From Nothopassalora personata (taxonomy: Eukaryota; Ascomycota; Dothideomycetes; Mycosphaerellales; Mycosphaerellaceae), in assembly GCA_033816765.1 (NCBI GenBank), contig CM066289.1, positions 496,001 to 560,000 of the forward strand: DNA of 64,000 nt, written 5' to 3'. Under the pieces are notes generated by a model. It worked only from the letters and a program-made list of their open reading frames with translations, did no database searches and was not told the origin of the DNA. A program made the translations under genes and the position numbers. How positions within the stretch are numbered: the stretch's first letter is position 1; each line of letters opens with the position of its first letter. Shown piece after piece: positions 43,206 to 53,993 of this stretch.

Positions 43206-43685
43206 ATGGCTTCAGGTGCAGCTTCGCCTGTCGACTTCACGACTGCTTACATGTCTGCTGCAACAACCGACTCCAGCAGAGAGTGCCAACCAAGTCCGAC
43301 GGCAAAGTGCACCATATGGAAAGCTACCGGTCTGACAGTACCGTCCGGCTATGTGACGATAGCCGAGTATATGGAAGCAAGGCGAAGTACAGTGGTATTG
43401 CTCCTTGGCTGTACATTGTTCTGGTGCCTACGAAGACGTCAACGCCGACGTCGACAGGAGCCTGCTTTCCCACGTGCAAGAAAAAGTTCCCTAAATCAGG
43501 TTGACTACAACGCCCAGCCTGTCTACCCTCACAAGCCGCTTCAGCATCTCTCTGACACGAGCTTCGGATATGCTCTGGAATCGAATCATGGTACATCGCA
43601 GGACAATCCGCCGGTCTTGCCACCATTACATGAGTCCGGGGAAAGTGGGTTAATGTTGGCTAACGAGGAAGAGAACGGGGTTTAG
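43206..43685 (+). CDS. single-pass membrane protein, DYNAxP family, copy 1 (short)
   Basis: 159 aa from ATG 43206. Thr/Ser-rich N-terminal ectodomain, a hydrophobic segment (STVVLLLGCTLFWCL), then RRRQRRRR, and a cytoplasmic part with VDYNAQPVYPHKPL and DTSF. The same juxtamembrane motif occurs in copies 2 and 4. It stops where copy 2 continues for another 150 residues. A second frame just before the membrane segment reads PWLYIVLVP, so the copy may have a frame change there. Function unknown. Confidence 0.55.
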   Translation: MASGAASPVDFTTAYMSAATTDSSRECQPSPTAKCTIWKATGLTVPSGYVTIAEYMEARRSTVVLLLGCTLFWCLRRRQRRRRQEPAFPRARKSSLNQVDYNAQPVYPHKPLQHLSDTSFGYALESNHGTSQDNPPVLPPLHESGESGLMLANEEENGV

Positions 43686-44010
43686 TCGTTCTCACTCTCC
43701 TGAAGCCTTGAGAGACTGATACGGCCATATGATCAATAGTTCACGCAAGGGTAGCACTTTCGTTCATGTGCTCTGCTCATGCAAACTGGTCTCTGAATGG
43801 AGAGGGAACCTGCATTCAGAGCTGCTGAGCGACGCTGACGTATTCTCGCACAGCTTGCTGCAGCAAGAAAATTTGTTGCACAGAACGGCTACGTACTTGA
43901 AGGCTCGTCATCGAGTTCAGCATTGGTATACAGCAAGTGTCAGGACTCTGTATACCACGATTGTCGAACGCTAACGTCGAAGACCATTACCTCGTGGCAA
44001 GCAGTACAAC

Positions 44011-45063
44011 ATGACTGATCTGACTACCAGTAGCTCTGCCTTCATGGGACTCAACCCTTGGAACATCCCAGGTGACGGCAATGGTGACACCACTGTGTCC
44101 TGGGTCGGCACTCTTTATACAGCGACTCAGAATGCGACGGGACAATCAACCACTCCACAAGTAATGCATACTGCCCCCGGTCATGCCTCCACCAGAAGCA
44201 CATCACCATCCGAAGCTACTGGATCCATGGTCATTGATTTTGCCGCAACAACTGGTCCATCAACTTTCACAACAGAGTTAATCCAGACCACAGCCTCGTC
44301 GAGGGCCGCCGTGACGACAGCAATCGACCCCGTCGAGTCAATGGGCATCATAAGCTCTGACAGAAAACCTCCGCCACGAGCTAGCAAGTTGGCCGTTGGC
44401 CTTGCAGTTCCCGCGACCGTCCTCTTGCTCATTGCCTGCATCTTGCTCGGAATGTATCTTCGCCGTCGACATCGAGACTGGAGCACGACACGATCTCCAT
44501 ATTCACCTCGAATCTTGAAAAGCCACAAGCACGACTTCAACGCGAAGCCTCTATATCCTCATCAACCGTTAGCGACACGGTCAGATTCTACTTTCACCGC
44601 TGACGCTGGACCCAGCTATGGATCGATACCTCAACCCGGCGATTCGAGCATTCCTCAACTACCTGAGCTGGAGGGCCTGACGACTGCTCATTCACCCATG
44701 AGCGAGCACGCCAGCGATGACTTTGGGACGTACTTCAGCGGCCTCGACGATCCTTTAACTGATGCCGCCACCTCAACACGCGAGATGACGCCCGGTGTCT
44801 CACCTTCATCGCACCCGCTGCGAGATAGGCTCAATCATGGACGTGACAAGCGGAGGAAAGCCATCGAAAACGTGAAGCACGGAGGAAGCAGAGCGAGTAT
44901 CAGTGAAAGGGAGTTGGGAGAATTGGTGACCGCTTTTGACGCTATTGAGAACAAGATGCAGGAGGAGCGGAAGGTGAGAGTGAGGAGCGAGGGTAATGTC
45001 TGGAGAGATAGTGAGAGAGGCGGCAGCCCAGCGGGGATGATGGCAAGTGTGCCGTTGAGTTGA
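44011..45063 (+). CDS. single-pass membrane protein, DYNAxP family, copy 2 (full length)
   Basis: 350 aa, single exon. Extracellular part of about 125 residues rich in Thr/Ser (likely O-glycosylated), with no strong signal peptide. Membrane segment at about 129-149 (LAVGLAVPATVLLLIACILLG), then MYLRRRHRDW. The cytoplasmic part has HDFNAKPLYPHQPL and DSTF near residue 175, a Pro/Ser-rich stretch, and a charged helical end starting SRASISERELGELVTAF. The topology resembles fungal surface-sensor or Mid2/WSC-like stress proteins, but the ectodomain is not one of these by motif. It is the best-preserved member of the run. Confidence 0.7.
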   Translation: MTDLTTSSSAFMGLNPWNIPGDGNGDTTVSWVGTLYTATQNATGQSTTPQVMHTAPGHASTRSTSPSEATGSMVIDFAATTGPSTFTTELIQTTASSRAAVTTAIDPVESMGIISSDRKPPPRASKLAVGLAVPATVLLLIACILLGMYLRRRHRDWSTTRSPYSPRILKSHKHDFNAKPLYPHQPLATRSDSTFTADAGPSYGSIPQPGDSSIPQLPELEGLTTAHSPMSEHASDDFGTYFSGLDDPLTDAATSTREMTPGVSPSSHPLRDRLNHGRDKRRKAIENVKHGGSRASISERELGELVTAFDAIENKMQEERKVRVRSEGNVWRDSERGGSPAGMMASVPLS

Positions 45064-45575
45064 ATTCCAGTGCAGGCGAGGCTTTGAATCAGATGTGTGG
45101 CTTGGCTCATACTCACTCTTCGCGTGAAGTGCCTTCTTGGCACAATTCGCCCAACGCCATTTGACTCTGGAAACAGGCTAAACAGCATACAAACCACAAA
45201 ACATCCGGTTGTTTGCACCTGTAACGCCCTCGTACCACCTCATTCCGCGACATCTCAAACCGTGAAACCATCCACAACGCAGCACAGCCGCCCTCAGTGC
45301 AACATCTGTGTTGTCCACCTTGTTCTGCCCCAGACAGTGCAACGCTCATGCAGCGATCTACAAGCCGCAGCACAGCAGTGTGTAGCCGCAACCCTAGGAT
45401 GCGTATAGGTAGGGTGGGTGCGTTTGCCTCTCGGGAGCGGCGAGGTGGCTTTTTTCAATACCGAGCCTACCGCGCCTATTGTGCACTCAGACGAGGCTGG
45501 TGGTCAAAATAGCCGATCAAGGCGGAGGGACCACTGTTGATTGATACGGCTACTGAGTATTTAGCTCCGAAGACG

Positions 45576-46577
45576 ATGTTTCTGGGATCAGAGGCGACGG
45601 CTAGCAGAATTTCATGGGCAGAGCCGAGTACTTTGACAAGCGTACTGTCAATGAAGACGACGACGACGACGCCGCCGCGGATCTGCTTCCCGGCGTCGAT
45701 ATTGGATGCTACGCTGCCATCGGGACCGCATTATGAGTGGCGCATACCATGTTCGGAGATAGAAAAATCCTCTTCCGAGCCTGCGGCGACAAGTACGACA
45801 GAATCAGCGGCAAACGTAAGAACAGCGACTGCACAAGTGACGGAGCAAGTTCAACGGACGCAGAGTCCAGACCTGCCGGCTATCAATCCAAACCTGGGTA
45901 ATGGCTTTGACGAGCAGACGCAACGGATATTATGGGCGGTGGTGGCAGCCATCGGCATAATCATCGTCAATGTCATTCTGGTAATCGTTTGGATCAACTG
46001 GCGGCGTCGCAAACAGGGTCCAGCAGATGCAGTCGATGATTCAGAGGGCCAGGCCAGAGAAGAGGGACATTCGCAGCCTGGAACATTTCCGAAAGAAGGC
46101 ACTCGCCGAATCCCGGTGGAGGCGCCGACGAAAGAGATGGCGAACGAGCCTCAGCGGAATCAGAATGGCTTTGAACGTTTGAGACTACCAATCGAGACTC
46201 ATGCTGGAATGAGCGGCTGGGAGCATAACCTGCAGAGAATTTGGCCTTCTCATCCTCCTCCTCCTTCAGGGTTGATGGAAGTCAGAAGAAATCTCCAGCT
46301 CGGACAGGATCAAGCGAACACGGAACGACGGTCTCCTGTACATCAAAGGCCGTCGATCGACATTCATGGCTCTAGGACGTCGTCTTTGCAACCTACGCAT
46401 CTTCTGATGAGTCATGAATTGATTCCTCCTTCGCCATCCAAGGCTTCGTGGCGGGATATGGAGAAATGCTCAATGTCGCCTGTCTCACCCTTGGGCGAGG
46501 GGGATAGCCTGGTGTGCAGGTCCGATGCTGTGAAGACGCAGCAGGAAGGTCAATTAGCATGTCATGATATCCCATGA
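45576..46577 (+). CDS. single-pass membrane protein, copy 3 (divergent)
   Basis: 333 aa from ATG 45576. Thr/Ser-rich ectodomain of about 120 residues, membrane segment ILWAVVAAIGIIIVNVILVI followed by WINWRRRK, then a Pro/Arg/Ser-rich cytoplasmic tail. Same layout and orientation as its neighbours, but the DYNAxP motif is not evident, so shared descent is uncertain. Confidence 0.55.
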   Translation: MFLGSEATASRISWAEPSTLTSVLSMKTTTTTPPRICFPASILDATLPSGPHYEWRIPCSEIEKSSSEPAATSTTESAANVRTATAQVTEQVQRTQSPDLPAINPNLGNGFDEQTQRILWAVVAAIGIIIVNVILVIVWINWRRRKQGPADAVDDSEGQAREEGHSQPGTFPKEGTRRIPVEAPTKEMANEPQRNQNGFERLRLPIETHAGMSGWEHNLQRIWPSHPPPPSGLMEVRRNLQLGQDQANTERRSPVHQRPSIDIHGSRTSSLQPTHLLMSHELIPPSPSKASWRDMEKCSMSPVSPLGEGDSLVCRSDAVKTQQEGQLACHDIP

Positions 46578-46950
46578 GTAGGGATGAGTGTTCATCAGTG
46601 GCGGTAGCAGTCCCCATTGTAGACAGTGTAATGAGACTCCCCTGACCTTCAGCATGCCCCACTCCCTCTGCCTGAAGTAGTCATTTCCTCGCAAGCATCC
46701 ACCCACATCTTGTGTCTCGAGCTGCATGTGCAAACATCCTGTTCTGGCCAGGTCAACCATGGCTGTTCGTGTAGCACGAACTGTACCGACCGGATAATCG
46801 TGTTTCAAGCTGCTAGAAGACGGATCACAGACAGCATCATGGCAGTGAAGACCACAATTGGCAGACTGTGCGTTGGCGCAGACATGTAGCGGTTGCCGTT
46901 CAGATGATGATACGGCCAACCAGGCGTCAATCTGCGCATCAATTGACAAA

Positions 46951-47629
46951 ATGAATCCTCTGATGGAGATTCTGGTCATGGCGATTCCGACACTGGTGGC
47001 TGTGCTTAAAATGATTGGTATTCTTTGCATCGTACGCGAAGGAACCCGCGGTAGCATAGCAGGTCTCTTCCCGAGGAAAGAAGTCGACTATAATGCGACT
47101 CCGTTAGCAGGATACGAACCAATTCGGAGATGGTCGGAGTCGACATTTGCCTCCGTTCCGTTGCAATCAACCGAAACAATATCCAACATGTCCATCCCTC
47201 CTCTAGCAGCATTAGACGCAGTACTTCTTGCTTCTCCGAGTAGCTCAGCTGACACCGCCACTGAAGCACCTACATCATGGCAAGCCAGGCAGCAAGAACG
47301 GACACAACTGAACAATGCCTCTCTCAGGCCAAAGCTTTCACAGCAAACCAGGAAATCTTCGCGCTCGGCCAAGCCGACTTTCATTCGCAGCTCGAGTCGC
47401 GGGGAGTCCTGGTCCAGCGAGTCTCGCCCGAGCCCGAGCGCCCACGTCGCAAGGAGGACCGAGGAGCCGCGCGAGCTCGATATCGGAGACAGAAATACGC
47501 GATTTTCAAGCTGCATTTGCTTCCAATGAGGAGCAGGAGCGTGAGGAGAACAAGATGCGCGTATGCCGAAGTCTGGAGATGATCGGCCGAGACGCAGGGA
47601 CGAAACTCGCTGCAGGTGATGGGCGCTGA
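46951..47629 (+). pseudogene. DYNAxP family, copy 4, frame-shifted
   Basis: From ATG 46951 a hydrophobic segment (LVMAIPTLVAVLKMIGILCIV) is followed by VDYNATPLAGYEPI and ESTF, as in copies 1 and 2. The frame then continues to a stop at 47527-47529 with unlike sequence. In another frame from about 47455 to 47629 the text SRASSISETEIRDFQAAF followed by an EEQEREENK helix matches the end of copy 2. A frame change around 47400-47460 therefore separates the end from the front. The ectodomain is very short or missing. Probably inactive. Confidence 0.5.
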
Positions 47630-47639
47630 TGTGTTTGGA

Positions 47640-49182
47640 GAGTGTACCTTATCGATCGTCGCCGCGTTTCAGTCGTGCATGACGTATGGTGTCGAGTTAC
47701 ACGTGATGAAGTCGGAGGATGACTGCTGATGGATCATGGATGATGCCTAGCCGAACTGTCACAATCTTCGGGCGTCCACTTATTCGGCTGCAAGCGGAAA
47801 GGAGTCTCGTTTCAAGATTGACTTCGCGGGCCGCGATTCATGGATGCTGCATGGCGCTAGGGTTGCGACGCGTTTAATGCCAAGTTCTAGACAAATGATC
47901 TCCCGAACGAGCGTTCCTGTGGGGTGGGAAATGGCTCTGGCAGGTAGCGTGTGACATTATCGATATGCTTCGGGGCTAGAGATTCGTTCGGCGTTGCTGG
48001 TCAGAGTGGGCTGGCGCTCGGAATTGGACATGTCGTGTTCGTGCAGTCGCGGCGTTGGGCGCTGCAGCAGTGTGGCAGCTGTCAAAGAGATGTGCAGTTG
48101 ATCGCATATGCCGGCAGAGAGGTACAGCACAGCACAATAGGACTTATGTATGGCAGCTTGCAATGATGATCATGGGCTGTGCCGCTCCCGTCATGGACAA
48201 TGCTGCGAGAGAAGGTGCCTCGAGAACGGCTAATTACCCAGCTGAGGAGGCTGGGCAAGCTGGGGCGGTGGCCTGCTAGTTGAGATAGAACATGGACACA
48301 GCGTCTACGTCGCGCTTAGGAACATGGTGGACGGGCGGGCGGCTCTTCATCATTGATATCATCATCATCATCATCATCATCATCATTTGCTGCTGTTTGT
48401 GTGCCTCCTGCTTCTCTTTGTATACACTATATCGCGCCTTTCTGCGTCGAGTCACACGGCGGAAGGAGCACGCTGCAGCAGTTCGTTGGTCGAGACACTG
48501 ACCTGCAGGACGGCGGAAGGGCACAAGTCCACTCAGCATTGGATCAGCGGCTTTGCATTGGGTGCAGACGTCGATCTCGTGGTTGCCAACAGGACGCACA
48601 GCACGCCTCTCTGCTGCACCTCCTACGACAAGCTACAGTTCTTCCAATTCCTGCCCTATCCTGTGCCCTGCCCTGCCCTGCCCGTGCTGCCGTTGCTTGC
48701 CACTGCCATCGCTCACGCACGCCAACGACGCATCTCCACACGTGCTGTGCAGGTGGGCCTCGTGCGGTTCATCACCCTGCCGCGTGCAACCCCGAGTCGC
48801 CTCGCAATCGCATACAGACAGAGACAGCAGACAGCAGCATTCAGCACTACCGCAAGCAGCACCGCAGCAGCTCTTCGACGCTCGTTCGTGCGTGTGCCTT
48901 TCTCTCGGTCGGCAAGCAGCTCGCCACTTAGCGTACCGACAGCGCCGCCAGCGCATTGAGCACCGCTCGCATCTGCAGTGGGAAGCGCACGCGCAAGGCT
49001 ACTGTACCGGGCACACACGAGGGAAAGTCGGACGCGCCTGCTGCAACTACGGCGTCTAAGATCCGGTGTCGCGCACCACAGCGCTGCGTGTGCCACCAGC
49101 AGGACTCGGTGTTCGTCCAGTGTCAGTGTCCTCACCACCGCACCGCCGAGGAAGAAGCACCACGCACGTCGCCGGCCAGACC
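47640..49182. other. 1.5-kb intergenic region and likely long leader of the kinase gene
   Basis: Holds an atc trinucleotide repeat at about 48355-48387 and pyrimidine-rich, CA/GC-repeat-like stretches from 48600 to 49100. Overlapping open frames on both strands come from this low complexity and show no motifs. Confidence 0.5.
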
Positions 49183-52100
49183 ATGTCGTCGGCTGCCGTG
49201 CAGCAAAGCTCTCTGGCCCAGCAGCAGACGTACAGCTCCAGCTCCAGCTCGCGCGACCGATTCTCGCAGCTCACCGCTGCCAACCCCACGGCGCCGCTCT
49301 CGTCCTCTCCACCCGCGCGGCGACCTGCAGCCCGTGCAGACCATGCCTCACTTCCGGACACGCCGCAACAGCAGCCACAACCACAATACCCTACCAGTGC
49401 ATCTATGACATCCCCTCTCGGCCAGCCCGTGTCGCCCACGGCAGGTGCCATGAGCTCATCGACATACGACCAGTTCTATGCAGACCCAACAGCGCCATTG
49501 TCATTACCACAAACACAGCTGCCCATACGGACATCAGCGCAGCAAACGCCTACTCACCAACCTACAGCAGCATCATACGACTCACGCGGATATGCCCAGC
49601 GGCCGTCGCGATCACAAGGTCAGGCTCAGCCGGGCTACGGCAGCGAGAGCGACAACGACCGACGTCAGCAACAGCAAGGGCATCGTTCACCGCGGGAAGA
49701 GCAACCAAGCAGTGGAAGGGCTCAGCGCACGCGCAATGCTCCCACACCTAGCAGATCAGCCACTGCCGTTGGTCAGCCGCCGACGGGGACTGACCTGCCG
49801 CGGGAGAACAGCGCGGTTCTCAACCGCATAGTAGTGGACGACCCACAAGCCGATCTCGCACGTGAAGAAGCTCGTAAAGCTGAAGGCCGACCGCAAAGCG
49901 AGATGGTCCACTATGGGCAGGAGTCCGCGGAGCCTGTGCCCGTGCCAAAAAGTCGGCAGGAACACCTAAAGCACTCCTCGTCAAGCCGGAAAGAGGTCAA
50001 GTTTGGCGAATACATACTCGGTCAGACGATCGGCGAAGGAGAGTTTGGCAAGGTGAAGATGGGTTGGAAGAAGGACTCCACTGTCCAAGTCGCCATCAAG
50101 CTGATCCGGAAAGAGAGCCTCGCTGGCAACACGACCCGACTACCCAAGATCTACCGCGAGATCGCCATCCTTCGCGAGCTCCAACATCCCAACATCGTCC
50201 GCCTGCACGAATTCGTCGAGACGGAGAGACACATGGGCATCATCCTCGAATACGCCTCCGGAGGCGAGCTATTCGACTACATCCTCAATCACAGATACCT
50301 AAAGGACCCTGCAGCTAGGCGACTGTTCGCTCAACTGGTATCTGGTGTTGGCTATCTCCACAAGAAGGGTATTGTGCATCGCGACCTAAAGCTCGAGAAT
50401 CTCCTGCTTGATAGGAATAAGCACATCATTATCACTGACTTCGGCTTCGCGAATACGTTCAACCCGGAGGACGAACTAGGAGAGGAGATTGAGAACAGGA
50501 TATCCGATAAGGACTTTGTCAAACGACAAGGACTGGACAAGATTATACCACACCAAGGCGACAGGGATGGAGGCCACAGACGTGGTGATCTCATGCAGAC
50601 GTCCTGCGGTAGCCCATGTTACGCAGCTCCTGAGCTGGTTGTAAGCGATGGACTATACACAGGCCGCAAGGTTGACGTGTGGAGTTGCGGTGTCATTCTG
50701 GTGAGTGGTCTGCATGGACTCTGATCATCGTTGTATTGACCATCTTTCAGTATGCTATGCTTGCCGGCTATCTTCCATTTGACGACGATCCGGCCAATCC
50801 AGAAGGTGACAACATCAACCTTCTTTACAAATACATCGTCAGCACGCCTCTGACCTTTCCCGAGTACGTTACACCACATGCTCGCGATCTTCTGCGGAGA
50901 ATACTCGTCCCCGATCCACGACGAAGAGCAGATCTGTTCGAGGTCGCGAGACACAGTTGGCTTAGCGAGTACACGCATGTGGTGGGCTTCATTGGCAGCA
51001 GAGTCAAGGGAGAGTCTACCAACGTGCTGCAAGACGGAGATGAAGCACAACTCCAACGCAGCTCTTCGGTGCGTGAGCCAACAAGCAGGAGCCCGGTGGT
51101 CGACAGAATATCAAACCAGGCTCCCAAACATGCTCCAGCTGCAAGCATGGGTGGAGACGAAGCAAGTGACATTCGGAACAAGCAAGCACGGGATGCCAAG
51201 AGACGGACTGTACAGGTCGAGTACGTTGCACCACAAGGTTCCCACACTCATCGAGACCGAAGTCCCGATGCCGCTGCGCAGCCTAAGCCGATGCCCATCT
51301 CAGCCGGTGCTGCAGGTAGAACGAAGGCTCGTGCTGAGGCTGGGCCCGTCGAGATTTCAAGTTCAAGAAGAGAGGAAAGCTCAATGGCGCCTCCCAGAAC
51401 GGCTGGTAGAGATCAGACCCGGACTACTTCGGACTCTGCCAATGCTTTTGGCACTCCTGCTGGCACTGCGACCTCAAGGCCCAATACCAGCGGCACGTTT
51501 GGCGGCAATCGACTTTCATCCCGAGGCAACTCATACAGCCAGCCTGCTGCAGCACAGCCGACTAACACAACGGCCCAAGGCTCTTTCTCGCAGCCTAAAT
51601 CTGGCTCTGGATATATCATCTCCTCGGAGTCAACAACAGCTGTGGATGTCAATGGTCGTCCCATGAGCGAACAGCAACATGCTGGGACCCAACATCAGCA
51701 AAGCCGGCAATCATCGGATCAAGGCAAACCATCTGGGCATCGACGAAGTAGCACTCTGGGCAGTCTTGCAGACAAGGTGCTGAATAGGAGCAACTCTAAG
51801 CGTCAATCCCAGCAGGAACCAGCCGCAATCAACAATGAGAAGAGGGCCCGCAGATATCCTCCAGTCAGCATGAAGAACGCCATTCCTACAACCGACGAAC
51901 CTGGACCACGCACCTCATCTGAAAGTCGACGACCAAGTTTTGGTCTCAACCGAAAGGCTTCCAAGGAACGTGATTCCAGTGTACAGGGTCGAAGGTCTTC
52001 CAGACGATTTTCGTGGTTGCCTGGCAGCATGAGCTTGGCAAGTTTCACTGGTGGCCCCAAGCGAGATCAAGGCTATGACTCTGGCGACGATGGTTATAGA

Positions 52101-52724
52101 CCACCAAGGGACCCCTACCAGCAGCCACCGATGTCGCAACAGACTCAGCAATCGCGAATTGGTAGTGGCGGCAGGCCTCAGAGCAAGGGCATGGCATTTG
52201 GCCGTGGACAATCCGAGACCCCCAGCGAAGAGACAACGAACAGCACCATCCCGCTTTATTACGAAGAAGAGAGAGAGAAGAGCCGCGAGCAACGCCGACA
52301 GCAGGACAGGTACGACAAGCCATTGCCGTCTGCGCCCGGAGCTGAGCAAGGCTACGGACAAAATCGAGCAAGTCCAGCGACGGCTGCCACGCCGCCAGCA
52401 GTGCAACGGAAACAATTCCGTGACGACGGATATGGCTCGAATTTGCTTGCAAGTGACCATCGACAGCAAGACCCACCTGAGCTTTTCTATACACCAAGCC
52501 AGGATCCGGAGATAGGTGGAGCGTCCAGTGCGGCTCGACTGGAACAGTACGGACCAGACAGCTCGGGCCAATGGGAGCCATATGGAACAAGCCCTCGACA
52601 GGCCAGGCTTCGACCGCAACAGAGGAAGTTTGGGTACGATGATCATGGTCACGGCGGCAGCTCCAGTGCGACTCGGCGTGTTATGGACTTCTTCCGTCGG
52701 CGTGGTAAGGACCGTGAAGGCTAG
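49183..52724 (+). CDS. KIN4: Kin4-like serine/threonine protein kinase
   Basis: Exons 49183-50700 and 50751-52724 (intron 50 nt, GTGAGT..TTTCAG), 1163 aa. ATG 49183 is the first ATG in the frame; the frame upstream opens only with GTG. A Gln/Ser-rich N-terminus is followed by the kinase domain at about 273-560: GEGEFGKV loop, VAIKLI lysine, IVHRDLKLEN catalytic loop, DFG. Then comes a long activation segment of about 65 residues before APE, containing RRGDLMQTSCGSPCYAAPE. This insert and the WLSEYTHVVGFIGS end of the domain are features of fungal Kin4-type kinases, which in yeast act in the spindle position checkpoint. A disordered basic tail of about 600 residues ends in RRVMDFFRRRGK, a possible membrane or cortex anchor. 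Confidence 0.85.
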
Positions 52725-53993
52725 GAGCTTCCACTTATGCGCCGATTCAGCAGCCGAAAGAGACCGCCAGAGGCTACTCCAGTACGCCCGAGGCAGGGAG
52801 CAGGTCGTGGCGGTGGAGGACGAACTTTCGACAGCATAGGGTAGGGGATCTGATCTCCATACATTAGACGCAGGACGGCGACTTCTACATGCAACGATTA
52901 GCCAGGACGAGGACGCTGCATCGAAGATGAATGGACGGATGGACGGCGCGGAAGGTATTCAGTTCATGCTGTAACGGACTATGGGATAATTATGTCTGTA
53001 TTGCAGGTGCATGCAAGCGAGGCGCAAGTGGGCACAGGATGGATGTATTGCCTCGAGAGCTTTTCTGGTCGTGTGAGATGTAGAGTTTTGTGTGTGTGTG
53101 TGTGTGTCTGTGCATAGCTCCCTCTCATGAAGAAGAGTTAAAACGTCCGAAGGAAGGAGATTCTGTTGCAATGCACGTGCAAAGAAGTTTTCTCGTGAAC
53201 ACGGTTCGCCGGAACATGATCGTACCAAGATGATGCTTTGAACGCCGACCGACTGCTGTCACGATGTCCCGTACAAGAGCCGTCCATGAGTCCTTGTCAT
53301 GACGGAGCACTTCTGTACGATCCTGACCCCGTCATGTGACCGCTTCTCATATGTGATATGGCACTTGACGCGAACTCCTGATAGCGGCCGTGACTCTGAT
53401 ATAACGCACCCACGCTTCAACATGGTGGTAGAACGATCAAGTGGATGCACGACGGGAACACGTATTTTGTGAAACTAAAGCAGAAGTTATTAAAGCGCGA
53501 GGCCAAGCTTCGCACGCCATATCGGGTTGTGCCTATCGCACGTGGCGCAGGGTCAGCCCTTCCTGTGCTTCCGCTCCAAAACATCCTGGTTGAAGCGCCT
53601 CAATCTTATTGTAGCGAATCCGCCGAGACATCGTTGATTCGTTGCTCAGAACCCGAGAAGTCCATCCTCCGAGAGGTGCCTCGATCTTCTTCTTCTTCTA
53701 CTATCCATATTCCATACATGATGTGACAGATCAGTCTTTGTCCGTTTTGTCATTGTCGACTCTTCTTGCACCTTGCCATCTCACAGCATTGCCTAAGCGG
53801 CGTCGGTTGGACGAACCTCCGAGAACAGCGACAGTATTCCATAAGATCGTGCCACTGCAAAGTGACGAATTACACGGCATTCATTCACGCCTACGACTAC
53901 GACCTGCAATCATTTGGGGGCTGGGGGAGGACGCTGGCGCCCTCGCGCCTGCTTAGCGCTACACATAGCATACCAAGAGCTTCACTCGAAACG
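52725..53993. other. 1.27-kb intergenic region
   Basis: 3' region of the kinase gene and promoter of the copper ATPase gene. Contains a gt dinucleotide run at about 53090-53107. Small open frames only. Confidence 0.5.

Noticed and set aside
48353..49138. Several open frames of 100-190 codons before the kinase start
   Set aside because: They lie in low-complexity Cys/Pro/His-rich translation of simple repeats in the leader and are present in most frames at once.
53766..53993. 76-residue N-terminal extension of the copper ATPase
   Set aside because: The extension does not resemble any ATPase start, whereas ATG 53994 sits shortly before the first HMA domain as in the family.
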